A stretch of 8,695 nt of DNA from Gemmatimonadota bacterium. Its GTDB lineage: Bacteria > Gemmatimonadota > Gemmatimonadetes > Gemmatimonadales > GWC2-71-9. Position 1 is the stretch's first letter. The number at the start of each line of letters is the position of its first letter. This document shows positions 1 to 6,298 of the stretch, one piece after another. Both the position numbers and the translations under genes were made by a program. The stretch lies in assembly GCA_025360265.1 (NCBI GenBank), contig JANYCP010000223.1, positions 1 through 8,695 of the forward strand. Direction: 5' to 3'. Under the pieces are notes generated by a model, which worked only from the letters and a program-made list of their open reading frames with translations, was not told the DNA's origin and ran no database searches.

Positions 1-414
1 GCCGGGATCGGAAAACTTCTTCATGTCGTGATTGCCGTGCACGATCAGCACGAGCGGAAACGGGCCATCACCCTTGGGGTACCATACGCGGCCGTTGATC
101 GGCATCGAATCGAAGCCGAAACCGAAATACTTCTTGCGCGACGCACCGGCCGCGGGAGATGTCGCCGCGACCAGCTTGGCGCCGTTGACCGGACGCGTCT
201 TCAACGTCACCGAGTCGCGATACTCCGCGCGTTGCTTGTCGCGACCACTGCCATAGAAGAGGGTGCCTACTGCAAAGTTGCCGCGCTCGGCCGGATTGGA
301 GGCTTGCAGAAGGGTTTGCGACAGCACGACCGGCGAATCGTCGGTGGCAAGTCGAAGTGGCTGGATGCAGGCGACAACGAAGACCAGGGCAACCGGGGCG
401 ACACGACGGAACAA
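1..414 (-). CDS. Predicted alpha/beta-hydrolase lipoprotein, N-terminal part (runs off left edge)
   Basis: The window holds 138 in-frame codons and the gene continues past base 1. I start it at a TTG (414-412) because a purine-rich GAGAGAGG lies four bases upstream and no better in-frame start follows the pyrF stop 19 bases earlier. The N-terminus reads MFRRVAPVALVFVVAC: two arginines, a hydrophobic stretch and a lipobox (VVAC, Cys16), so the protein is predicted to be exported and lipid-anchored. From about residue 97 the sequence resembles alpha/beta hydrolases of the dienelactone hydrolase/acetylxylan-esterase type: NGRVWYP, then a hydrophobic strand (PLVLIV) ending in HGNH (127-130), the usual oxyanion-hole position. 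The nucleophile elbow and the rest of the triad lie outside the window, so esterase or peptidase activity cannot be judged. It is the last visible gene of the smpB-pyrF string. Confidence 0.75.
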   Translation of the reverse strand, partial: MFRRVAPVALVFVVACIQPLRLATDDSPVVLSQTLLQASNPAERGNFAVGTLFYGSGRDKQRAEYRDSVTLKTRPVNGAKLVAATSPAAGASRKKYFGFGFDSMPINGRVWYPKGDGPFPLVLIVHGNHDMKKFSDPG

Positions 415-418
415 TTGG

Positions 419-426
419 CCTCTCTC
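419..426 (-). promoter_or_regulatory. Ribosome binding site deciding the TTG start of the hydrolase
   Basis: On the minus strand GAGAGAGG precedes the TTG codon with a four-base spacer (CCAA). It lies between the pyrF stop (436-434) and the hydrolase start and is the main reason for choosing this non-ATG start. Confidence 0.5.
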
Positions 427-433
427 GCGTGAA

Positions 434-1111
434 CTATTGACCGGCCGCCAGAAAGTCCCGATACGCGGCTGCCGGATCCGCGGCCGCAGTAATTGGCCGT
501 CCCACCACCAGATGCGTCGCGCCAGCCGCCACAGCGGCTTCCGGCGTCGCGACACGCGCCTGGTCACCACGCGCGTCGTCCGGTCGGCGGATCCCCGGGA
601 CCACGATCCGCCCGACGCCGACAACGCCTTTCACTCGACCGACTTCTTCCGGCGAACAGACGATGCCGTCAACTCCGGCTCGCAGCGCGATCTCTGCCAG
701 GCGCGTGACTTCGTCGGCAATATTGATCGAATTGCGCCCCGTGATCGCGGCGTAACTCACCGCGTCATGCGAGGTGAGTACGGTCACCGCCACGATTTTG
801 ATTCGACCGGCCGCCGCATCCACCGCCGCGCGCAGCATTGCGTCGCCACCGCCGGCGTGCACCGTCACCATTTCGACACCCAGATCGGCTGCAGCGTTGC
901 ATGCGCCAGCCACCGTGTTCGGGATGTCATACCATTTGGAGTCGAGAAATACCGGATGGCCGGCGCCGACGAGCCCACGGACGAACCCGGCGCCGGCTCG
1001 CGCGAGCATGACGGATCCAACCTTGACCGCGCAACCGTCCGGGAGCAGGTCAAGGCAACTGACGGCACTCTGCGCATCCGGGAAATCGAGCGCGACAATC
1101 AATTCAGCCAT
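434..1111 (-). CDS. pyrF: Orotidine 5'-phosphate decarboxylase
   Basis: This 225-residue cytoplasmic enzyme decarboxylates OMP to UMP, the last step of de novo pyrimidine synthesis. The family signature is clear: FLDSKWYDI around residues 55-63 gives the D-x-K-x-x-D catalytic array (Asp57, Lys59, Asp62), followed by PNT. An N-terminal VALDF strand supplies Asp9, Lys30 follows, and the phosphate-binding end is present as PGIR (172-175) and VVGRPIT (202-208). Length is normal to slightly short for the bacterial TIM-barrel form. The reading frame stays open upstream to 1249, but the conserved protein begins MAELIVALDFPD, so I use the ATG at 1111. That ATG overlaps the pyrD stop by eight bases (ATGGCTGA) with no good Shine-Dalgarno sequence, which implies translational coupling to pyrD, the enzyme two steps earlier in the pathway. 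Confidence 0.96.
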   Translation of the reverse strand: MAELIVALDFPDAQSAVSCLDLLPDGCAVKVGSVMLARAGAGFVRGLVGAGHPVFLDSKWYDIPNTVAGACNAAADLGVEMVTVHAGGGDAMLRAAVDAAAGRIKIVAVTVLTSHDAVSYAAITGRNSINIADEVTRLAEIALRAGVDGIVCSPEEVGRVKGVVGVGRIVVPGIRRPDDARGDQARVATPEAAVAAGATHLVVGRPITAAADPAAAYRDFLAAGQ

Positions 1112-1967
1112 CGGAGAGTTCCAGTTCTGCAACGAGACGTTCCGGCAACCGCGGGTCGGCGAGGGCCGCCGTGCCGATCGCGACCAGTACCGCGCCCGCG
1201 CGAAGGTAATCGCGCACATGTTCGACGCGCGAGATCCCGCCGACACCAATAATGGGAAACCCTGGTAACGCAGCCGCAGTGCGTTGCACCGCGAGGAGCC
1301 CCACCGGCCGCAACGCTGGCCCGCTCACGCCACCGAAGCCGTTGCCGAGGCGAGGCGCTGCGCCATCGTACGCCGCTCCCGGCATCGTGTTGACGAGCGA
1401 GACGCCATCGGCTCCGGCATCACGTGCCGCAACCGCCATCGCCGGAATGTTCGGCAGGACGGGAGACAATTTCGCGAAGAGCGGTCGCCGCGTTGCCCGG
1501 CGACATCCCGCGATCACGGCCGTCACCGACGCGGCGTCCGCGCCAAACTCGACGCCACCCGCGCTGGAGTTGGGGCATGAGAGGTTGATCTCGTATCCGG
1601 CGTGACCCGGCAGCGCGTCGAGCGCCGCAATTACTTCCGCATACTCGGTGATGGTAAACCCGACGACGTTGACCAGCACGCGCAGAGCCGGCGCCCGTTC
1701 GGATAGCCAGGGCAGCTCGTCCGCAGCAACATGATCGACGCCTGGATTCGCCAGCCCCACCGAGTTGAGCATCGCCCCGGACACTTCAGCGACTCGCGGC
1801 GCACGATTGCCCTGACGCGGTGCGAGGGAAACCGCCTTGGTAATCAACCCACCGATGCGCTCGATCTGGATGACCCCAGCGAGTTCGCGGCCGAATCCCG
1901 CCGTGCCGCCCGCCAGAAGCACCGGGTTCGGGAATGCGATTCCGGCGACGGAGCGACTCAACATCAT
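1104..1967 (-). CDS. pyrD: Dihydroorotate dehydrogenase, class 1B catalytic subunit
   Basis: This 287-residue FMN enzyme oxidises dihydroorotate to orotate in the cytoplasm. It carries NPVLLAGG at 14-21, Lys44, MLNSVGLANPG (67-76), the catalytic-base loop NLSCPN (128-133, Cys131), Lys166, Asn193 and the FMN phosphate loops GVGGI (241-245) and GT (265-266). The Cys base marks class 1, and the SCPN..GG and GFGGVSGPA patterns resemble the NAD-linked 1B form, which in known systems works with an FAD/2Fe-2S subunit, PyrK. No pyrK is in the window. The frame is open from a GTG at 1991, but I choose the ATG at 1967: it forms an ATGA four-base overlap with the upstream stop, and family members begin close to LSVxIAGIxFxNPV. 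A second ATG directly follows (1964). Downstream it overlaps pyrF by eight bases. Confidence 0.94.
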   Translation of the reverse strand: MMLSRSVAGIAFPNPVLLAGGTAGFGRELAGVIQIERIGGLITKAVSLAPRQGNRAPRVAEVSGAMLNSVGLANPGVDHVAADELPWLSERAPALRVLVNVVGFTITEYAEVIAALDALPGHAGYEINLSCPNSSAGGVEFGADAASVTAVIAGCRRATRRPLFAKLSPVLPNIPAMAVAARDAGADGVSLVNTMPGAAYDGAAPRLGNGFGGVSGPALRPVGLLAVQRTAAALPGFPIIGVGGISRVEHVRDYLRAGAVLVAIGTAALADPRLPERLVAELELSDG

Positions 1968-3301
1968 TGGCGTTCTGGCCGCCCGGCCCACATTCGGTCC
2001 ACATAGCGGCCGAGGGAATCCTCAAGCTGAGTGACGCGAACCATGCCGGCCACATCGCCGTTGGCTGCGCTGACGTATGGGTTGGTCGAGAGTCGGCGGA
2101 CGCGGGCCAGAATGGCGTCGGTGGAATCCGGTTCGTTCGGCGCGCGCGCCAGCATCGCCTTGGCGAGATACGCCGACTGTGGCCATTCCCGTTCGAGGCG
2201 CTGGAAGAACCACGCACTCAGGCGCGGCGCACCGAGCGAATCCTGCGCTTGAGCCGCGAGGCCAAACATTGCCAGGTCACCCGCCACTGCACCCGCACTG
2301 ATCGCGTCAGTTCGGTTGATCAGCTGGCGCGCAATGCGGAGCAAGTCCGCGAGCACACGTACGCCACCGCCGTCGTCCGAAAGCTCAGTGCGCGAGAGCG
2401 AATCAACCGCTCGCCGCAACGCCGGCAGCGAGGCCGATCGCGTGAGCAGTAGCTGCTGCTGCAACACCCGACCCTCGGCGGTTGCGCCCCCGGACCCGCG
2501 GGTCGCGAGGAGTTGCAGCCTGCGATCTGCTGCCGCAGCATCCACAGCCAGCGCCGTGCGCGCACCCTCAAGCAGCCAGCGAGACTTCAGTTCGACACCA
2601 ACGTTTGGAAAGGCGAGCAAGCGTTCAAGCAATGCGTCTGCCGCGCCGCCCGGGTGTGCAGCAAACGCCTCGACCAGCCCCAGCCATCGCACGCTGGTAT
2701 CAGCCTCGGCGAGTGGACGTTCGAGCTCACGGAGTGCTTGATCCGTTCGCCCGAAGGCGGCGAGGGCGGTCGCGCGATCGAGATGCGCCGGCAGCGTGTC
2801 GTCGCTCGCCAGGATGGTGAGCGCCCCGGACCAGTCTTCGCGAATGATCAGCGCGTGCCCAAGTCGCAGGCGCGCGCGACGGGCGATCAATGGATCGTTC
2901 GTTGATGCAATGAGCGTCGCGTAGAGCGAGGCCGCCGTTGGTCCGCCCAGCGGTTCCTCACACAACGCGAGTTCGAAGAGAAGTTGCTGGCGCCACGGCG
3001 CACTGAATCCCGCCGACATCGCACTCTGCAACCGCGGGATTGCGTGCGGACAATCATTGATTTTCGCCGCGGCATGTCCGGCCAACCAGAGCGCCTCCGC
3101 GCCCCGCATCCCCTGCGGATCACGAGCGTACGCCGAGTCGGCCTTGATCATGACCTGTCCCCAGAGCTGCTGCGCTTCAGCCGGTCGGCGCTCGCGCTCG
3201 GCCTGAACTGCGTTGCCACTGAGCAATCGCGCCTGATAGAGCGAATTGGACCAGGCGCAACCACCAACCAGGAGGAGCGAGATTGCCGCGCGCACCTTCA
3301 T
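1964..3301 (-). CDS. TPR-like repeat lipoprotein of unknown function
   Basis: I do not recognise a named family for this 445-residue protein. The N-terminus MKVRAAISLLLVGGC is a short lipoprotein signal with lipobox VGGC (Cys15), so the mature protein should be membrane-anchored and periplasmic. The rest is Ala/Leu/Arg-rich with helix-turn-helix periodicity like tetratricopeptide repeats: for example around 31-60, 66-98, 103-133, 137-165 and 173-200, with similar helices to the C-terminus (about 380-440). A protein-interaction scaffold in envelope assembly, or a domain like the superhelical part of soluble lytic transglycosylases, would fit, but no catalytic domain is visible. The ATG at 3301 overlaps the amidase stop by four bases (ATGA) and has a good Shine-Dalgarno sequence, so it is likely co-translated with that wall hydrolase. 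Its own stop overlaps pyrD. Confidence 0.85.
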   Translation of the reverse strand: MKVRAAISLLLVGGCAWSNSLYQARLLSGNAVQAERERRPAEAQQLWGQVMIKADSAYARDPQGMRGAEALWLAGHAAAKINDCPHAIPRLQSAMSAGFSAPWRQQLLFELALCEEPLGGPTAASLYATLIASTNDPLIARRARLRLGHALIIREDWSGALTILASDDTLPAHLDRATALAAFGRTDQALRELERPLAEADTSVRWLGLVEAFAAHPGGAADALLERLLAFPNVGVELKSRWLLEGARTALAVDAAAADRRLQLLATRGSGGATAEGRVLQQQLLLTRSASLPALRRAVDSLSRTELSDDGGGVRVLADLLRIARQLINRTDAISAGAVAGDLAMFGLAAQAQDSLGAPRLSAWFFQRLEREWPQSAYLAKAMLARAPNEPDSTDAILARVRRLSTNPYVSAANGDVAGMVRVTQLEDSLGRYVDRMWAGRPERQ

Positions 3302-4419
3302 CGTCCGGGCCCTCCCGGCGTCACCGTCGTTTCGCGGTCGAACTGATTGAGTGCGGCAAGGATCGCCCTCGCAATACTTCCGGCCAACTTGCGCTGTCCG
3401 TCGGTCGAGGTCATGAGCGCCGCATCTTCACGGTTCGTCGCGTAGCCCATCTCGATGAGCACCGCCGGACGAGTGGCAGTGCGAAGCACCGCGAAGCCAG
3501 TCTGCTTTACACCCCGACTTCCACCATCCTGAACCTCAAAGAGCTGCGACTGGATCATCGCTGCGGCCTGCTGAGATTGCCGGAGAAACTCCGCCGTCTG
3601 CAGGTCCTTGAACATGAAGTCGAGCTTGTTGCCGGTATCGTTGCCGACGGTCGGCGTGTCGAATCGAAGCGATTCGTTTTCCATGCGAGCAACGCGCACC
3701 GCGTCCTCGGTCCGGGCTTCGGACAGGAAATAGGTCTCGAAGCCGCGGACATTGGTGTACCCGGGCCGGGGGTCCAGCGAGTTGACGTGGATCGACACAA
3801 AAAGATCACAAGTACGTTGACAATACCTCGGCGCCCTCTGCTCGAGATTGATCAACGTATCCCGGCTGCGCGTCATCGTGACGACGACACGCTTTCGCTC
3901 GAGCTCCGCCTTTACCAGCAAGCCCACCTTCAGCGTGACGTCCTTCTCTGTCATTCCGCGCGGAAAGAACTTGCCTGGATTGCCGCCATCGCTGCCGCCA
4001 TGTCCCGGATCGATGGTGACATGGTGGCGCCGCTCCTCAAGGGTGCCCGTCGCCGGCAAGTAGGTCCAGCCCTGATGAGTAGGTGCTGCGAGAATCTCGG
4101 CGACAAACGCGAGCGGGACAAAAAGCGAATCTCCACGCGCGTGCGACGCCGCAGGCATCCCGACGAGCACGGGACCGTCCTGGACGAGCGGGGTTCCTGC
4201 GAGAAAACGGAAACGCCCCGCGCCGACCTGCAGCGTGAACCATGCGTCCGTTCGATCGACGTTGCCACCGAGACTGCGCGCCAACGCATTCAGCGAAATG
4301 AGCGGTCCATCTCCGTGCACCTGCAGCAATGCAATGCTCGTGACGCCGCTAGATGTGCTGACCTGTAACCGCGCGGGCGGTGAGGCGAGCAATGCCGTCA
4401 CGAGCATCGCGTACATCAT
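3298..4419 (-). CDS. N-acetylmuramoyl-L-alanine amidase (Amidase_3, AmiC-like)
   Basis: This 373-residue zinc enzyme is predicted to cut the amide bond between N-acetylmuramic acid and the peptide stem of peptidoglycan. A hydrophobic N-terminus (about 1-12) looks like an export signal, although it lacks the usual basic residues. Residues about 20-125 resemble the beta-rich copper-amine-oxidase-like domain often placed before amidases (ISLNALARSLGG, LFVPLAFVAEIL). The catalytic domain (about 132-358) shows the zinc ligands His140 (DPGHGG), Glu158 (GMTEKDV) and His211 (VSIHVNS), and catalytic Glu323 (LIEMGYATN), so it should be active. The frame is open from a GTG at 4434, but the ATG at 4419 gives an ATGA overlap with the smpB stop and follows GGGGACGG. 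A second ATG is adjacent at 4416. Its 3' end overlaps the TPR lipoprotein gene by four bases. Confidence 0.93.
   Translation of the reverse strand: MMYAMLVTALLASPPARLQVSTSSGVTSIALLQVHGDGPLISLNALARSLGGNVDRTDAWFTLQVGAGRFRFLAGTPLVQDGPVLVGMPAASHARGDSLFVPLAFVAEILAAPTHQGWTYLPATGTLEERRHHVTIDPGHGGSDGGNPGKFFPRGMTEKDVTLKVGLLVKAELERKRVVVTMTRSRDTLINLEQRAPRYCQRTCDLFVSIHVNSLDPRPGYTNVRGFETYFLSEARTEDAVRVARMENESLRFDTPTVGNDTGNKLDFMFKDLQTAEFLRQSQQAAAMIQSQLFEVQDGGSRGVKQTGFAVLRTATRPAVLIEMGYATNREDAALMTSTDGQRKLAGSIARAILAALNQFDRETTVTPGGPGR
3310..3316 (-). promoter_or_regulatory. Shine-Dalgarno site of the TPR lipoprotein gene
   Basis: GGGAGGG on the minus strand lies eight bases before the ATG at 3301, inside the last codons of the amidase gene. 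It is the clearest Shine-Dalgarno sequence in the string, where several other starts lack one. Confidence 0.6.
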
Positions 4420-4910
4420 TTCCGTCCCCGCCACGACATTGCTCGGGCCACTTCGCGATTGGCTTCCTTGCGCTTCAAGTCCTCGCGCTTGTCGTGCGCT
4501 TTCTTTCCCTTGGCGAGCGCGAGAACCAACTTTGCCCGGCCCCGGACGAAATACAGCTCAAGTGGAACGAGGGCGAGACCATCTCGTTCGACGGCACCAA
4601 TCAGTTTTTCGATTTCCCGGCGATGGAGGAGCAGCTTGCGTGATCGCACCGGATCGTGGTTGTACCGATTTCCCTGCTCATAGGGCGTGATGTTGAGCCC
4701 TTCAATCCACACCTCGCCACGGGTCACGCGGGCGTACCCTTCCTTGATCGACGCGCCGCGACCGCGGAGCGACTTGACCTCGGTGCCGGTCAGCACCAAG
4801 CCCGCCTCCATGGTATCGAGGACGTGGTAGTCATGGGTGGCTTTCGGATTTCGCGCGACGCTGATGCGTTCGAGACGCTCCGGCGACGCGGCAGCAGGCT
4901 TCGCGGGCAT
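4416..4910 (-). CDS. smpB: SsrA-binding protein (tmRNA-binding ribosome rescue factor)
   Basis: SmpB binds tmRNA and delivers it to ribosomes stalled on broken messages in trans-translation. The 164-residue product has the expected small basic beta-barrel: ARNPKATHDYHV (19-30), GLVLTGTEVKSLR (37-49), IKEGYARV (55-62), the RNA-contacting segment HDPVRSRKLLLH (85-96), and the basic C-terminal tail beginning GKKAHDKRE (135-143). Length is usual for the family. The ATG at 4910 is the only reasonable start; it has no Shine-Dalgarno sequence, and a TACTTT box lies 6-11 bases upstream, suggesting a leaderless message. It appears to be the first gene of the minus-strand string and diverges from tRNA-Leu. 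No tmRNA gene (ssrA) is visible in the window. Confidence 0.97.
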   Translation of the reverse strand: MPAKPAAASPERLERISVARNPKATHDYHVLDTMEAGLVLTGTEVKSLRGRGASIKEGYARVTRGEVWIEGLNITPYEQGNRYNHDPVRSRKLLLHRREIEKLIGAVERDGLALVPLELYFVRGRAKLVLALAKGKKAHDKREDLKRKEANREVARAMSWRGRK

Positions 4911-4915
4911 GATCT

Positions 4916-4921
4916 AAAGTA
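4916..4921 (-). promoter_or_regulatory. Candidate -10 box of smpB and its string
   Basis: TACTTT on the minus strand spans -11 to -6 relative to the smpB ATG. It fits the TANNNT pattern at the distance where transcription would begin at or next to the start codon. I see no good -35 hexamer at the usual spacing, so the call rests on position and on matching boxes before two other genes in the window. Confidence 0.4.
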
Positions 4922-4942
4922 ACGGTCGCAGGTGGCATCTGC

Positions 4943-4972
4943 TTGACCGTTTGGCCGCAAGACGACTACGTT
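4943..4972 (+). promoter_or_regulatory. Promoter of tRNA-Leu
   Basis: A -35 hexamer TTGACC (4943-4948, five of six to consensus) and a -10 TACGTT (4967-4972) are separated by 18 bases. The -10 box ends ten bases before the tRNA, leaving room for a start near 4979 and a very short 5' leader. The following bases TGCGCGGC are G+C-rich, like the discriminators of stable-RNA promoters under growth-rate or stringent control; that regulation is inferred. Confidence 0.55.
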
Positions 4973-4982
4973 TGCGCGGCTC

Positions 4983-5065
4983 GCCGAAGTGGTGGAATGG
5001 TAGACGCGCTGGCTTCAGGAGCCAGTGAGCGCAAGCTCGTGGGGGTTCGAGTCCCCCCTTCGGCA
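4983..5065 (+). tRNA. tRNA-Leu, anticodon CAG
   Basis: A complete type II tRNA can be folded by eye. The acceptor arm GCCGAAG (4983-4989) pairs with CTTCGGC (5058-5064), with discriminator A at 5065. The anticodon stem CTGGC/GCCAG (5009-5013 and 5021-5025) encloses the loop TTCAGGA with anticodon CAG at 5016-5018, which reads CUG codons. A long variable arm (GAGC, GCAA loop, GCTC) is the hallmark of Leu and Ser tRNAs, and the A discriminator supports Leu. The T arm is GGGGG, TTCGAGT, CCCCC. The 3' CCA is not encoded and must be added after processing. The gene stands alone, diverging from smpB and converging on the moeB-like gene. Confidence 0.97.
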
Positions 5066-5068
5066 CTC

Positions 5069-5104
5069 GTCCTGAGCGAAGCGAAGGATCTACCCGCTCA
5101 GGGC
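5069..5104. repeat. Hairpin-forming intergenic element with a GCGAAGC mini-hairpin
   Basis: Just after the tRNA, 5070-5088 can fold as TCCT-GA-GC-GAA-GC-GA-AGGA: four pairs, a tandem G-A mismatch, two GC pairs and a GAA triloop. An alternative fold uses the perfect 8-base inverted repeat CCTGAGCG (5071-5078) and CGCTCAGG (5095-5102), extendable by a T-G wobble and a G-C pair to 5069 and 5104. The two folds exclude each other. No T run follows on either strand, so it is not a classical intrinsic terminator, although it sits where two converging transcripts (tRNA and moeB-like) should end. From memory only, similar CCTGAGCGAAGCGAAGGA strings are dispersed in many environmental bacterial genomes. 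No second copy was noticed in the window. Confidence 0.55.
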
Positions 5105-5121
5105 CTCCCGCGCCAACGTAC

Positions 5122-6264
5122 TCAGTACCGCCGCATCGCCGGATCAACCTCCTCAGCCCACGCATCGACGCCACCCGCCAGAGAACGCACGCCCGGAAAA
5201 CCGGCACGGAGCAACAGGTCACGCGCACCGAGCGACCGGGCACCGTGATGACACACCGTCACCACTGGCTGATGACGTGGCACGTCGGCAAGACGTGCCG
5301 GCAGCTCGTTGAGCGGAATCAGGTGCGATCCCGGTATGCTGGCGAGCGCAAACTCCCACGATTGCCGCACATCAAGCACAAAGGGCGGTGACGCGTCCTG
5401 GAGTGAACTGGCGAGCACCTTCGCGGTGACCTCGACATCATCAGTCGCAGCATTCATGAAATCCCCAACCTGGCAGAAGGCCTCGTAGTCGATCAGTTCC
5501 GTCACCGTCGGATGTTCGCCACATACGACACACGCGGGATCGCGACGCACAGCGATCTCGCGAAAGCGAAGCTGCAACGCATCGAAGAGCACCAGTCGCC
5601 CAGCGGCGGAATCACCGATCCCGACAATCCATTTGATCGCTTCAAGTGCCTGCAACGACCCGACAATTCCCGGCAGCACACCAAGCACGCCTGCATCTGC
5701 ACAGCTTGGCACCAGTTCGGCCGGTGGCGGCTCGCTAAAGAGGCAGCGATAGCATGGCCCGCCAGCCACGCCGAACAGCGACAACTGACCCTCGAATCGC
5801 AGGATGCTGCCGTACACCAACGGCTTGTGCTCGAACACACAGGCGTCATTGACGAGATAACGGGTCGGGAAGTTATCGCTGCCGTCGACCACGATGTCGA
5901 ACGGCCGGATGATCTCGCGCGCATTGGCCGCGGTGAGGCGCTCGTTGAACGGCACGACATGCACGTGCGGATTAAGCGCCGCAATGCGCCGTGCAGCAGA
6001 TGCCGTCTTGGCTTCACCTGTGCTCGGCGTGTCGTGCAGGATCTGGCGCTGCAGATTTGAGAGGTCAACAACATCACTGTCGACAATGCCCAGCGTTCCG
6101 ACTCCGGCCGCCGCGAGGTAGAGCGCCGCCGGCGAACCAAGCCCGCCAGCCCCGACCAGCAGCACGCGAGCATCGCGCAGCTTCGCCTGCCCCGCCACGC
6201 CGACTTCCGCGAGGGTCAGATGGCGGGCGTACCGAAGGAGTTCGTCGCTGGAGAAGTCTGGCAT
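5122..6264 (-). CDS. MoeB/MoeZ-type sulfur-carrier adenylyltransferase with C-terminal rhodanese domain
   Basis: This 380-residue cytoplasmic E1-like enzyme is predicted to adenylate the C-terminal glycine of a ubiquitin-like sulfur carrier (MoaD, ThiS or similar), after which the rhodanese domain can supply sulfur. In the N-terminal domain Arg14, the nucleotide loop GAGGLGSP (38-45), SNLQRQ (69-74, Arg73), Lys86 and Asp130 (DGSDN) match the known E. coli MoeB positions. Zinc is likely bound by Cys171/Cys174 and Cys245/Cys248, and a conserved Cys188 lies in PSCADAGVLGVLPG. The rhodanese domain (about 280-378) has the loop CHHGARS with catalytic Cys338, so it looks active. The length is typical of MoeZ-like fusions. 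No carrier or other cofactor gene is adjacent, so the pathway served is undecided. The ATG at 6264 lacks a Shine-Dalgarno sequence and follows a TATCAT box. Confidence 0.93.
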   Translation of the reverse strand: MPDFSSDELLRYARHLTLAEVGVAGQAKLRDARVLLVGAGGLGSPAALYLAAAGVGTLGIVDSDVVDLSNLQRQILHDTPSTGEAKTASAARRIAALNPHVHVVPFNERLTAANAREIIRPFDIVVDGSDNFPTRYLVNDACVFEHKPLVYGSILRFEGQLSLFGVAGGPCYRCLFSEPPPAELVPSCADAGVLGVLPGIVGSLQALEAIKWIVGIGDSAAGRLVLFDALQLRFREIAVRRDPACVVCGEHPTVTELIDYEAFCQVGDFMNAATDDVEVTAKVLASSLQDASPPFVLDVRQSWEFALASIPGSHLIPLNELPARLADVPRHQPVVTVCHHGARSLGARDLLLRAGFPGVRSLAGGVDAWAEEVDPAMRRY

Positions 6265-6271
6265 CCCATCA

Positions 6272-6277
6272 ATGATA
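6272..6277 (-). promoter_or_regulatory. Candidate -10 box of the moeB-like gene
   Basis: TATCAT on the minus strand (five of six to TATAAT) spans -13 to -8 from the ATG at 6264. With no Shine-Dalgarno sequence, this favours a leaderless or nearly leaderless transcript. The matching -35 region would fall near 6293-6300, across the start of the divergent transporter gene. Confidence 0.45.
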
Positions 6278-6286
6278 GCAACGGAC

Positions 6287-6292
6287 TACTAT
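6287..6292 (+). promoter_or_regulatory. Candidate -10 box of the NRAMP transporter gene
   Basis: TACTAT spans exactly -12 to -7 before the ATG at 6299, the spacing expected for a leaderless message, and no Shine-Dalgarno sequence is present. It also argues against the upstream ATG at 6272, which would lie only seven bases from the divergent moeB-like start and has neither a box nor a ribosome site. Confidence 0.45.
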
Positions 6293-6298
6293 TGCCGA

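Noticed and set aside
263..1252. Long plus-strand open frame (329 codons) opposite pyrF and the end of pyrD
   Set aside because: Arg/His-rich, low-complexity translation with no recognisable domain, fully antisense to conserved genes; a shadow frame of G+C-rich coding DNA.
3283..4368. Long plus-strand open frame (361 codons) opposite the amidase gene
   Set aside because: Antisense shadow of a strongly conserved gene with all catalytic residues; the translation is Arg-rich and unlike any family I know.
4911..4982. tmRNA (ssrA) next to smpB
   Set aside because: Only 72 bases separate smpB from tRNA-Leu, and they hold promoters; no tmRNA acceptor or tag-peptide frame is visible.
4983..5065. 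tRNA-Leu as an integration (attB) site of a mobile island
   Set aside because: No integrase and no duplicate of the tRNA 3' end appear in the flanking DNA, and the neighbours are housekeeping-type genes.
5066..5121. Classical Rho-independent terminator after tRNA-Leu or the moeB-like gene
   Set aside because: Hairpins are present, but neither strand has a T run after them.
6272..6298. ATG at 6272 as the start of the NRAMP gene
   Set aside because: It lies only seven bases from the divergent start and has no ribosome site or -10 box; 6299 has a TACTAT box at the leaderless distance and gives a more usual N-terminus. Not fully excluded.
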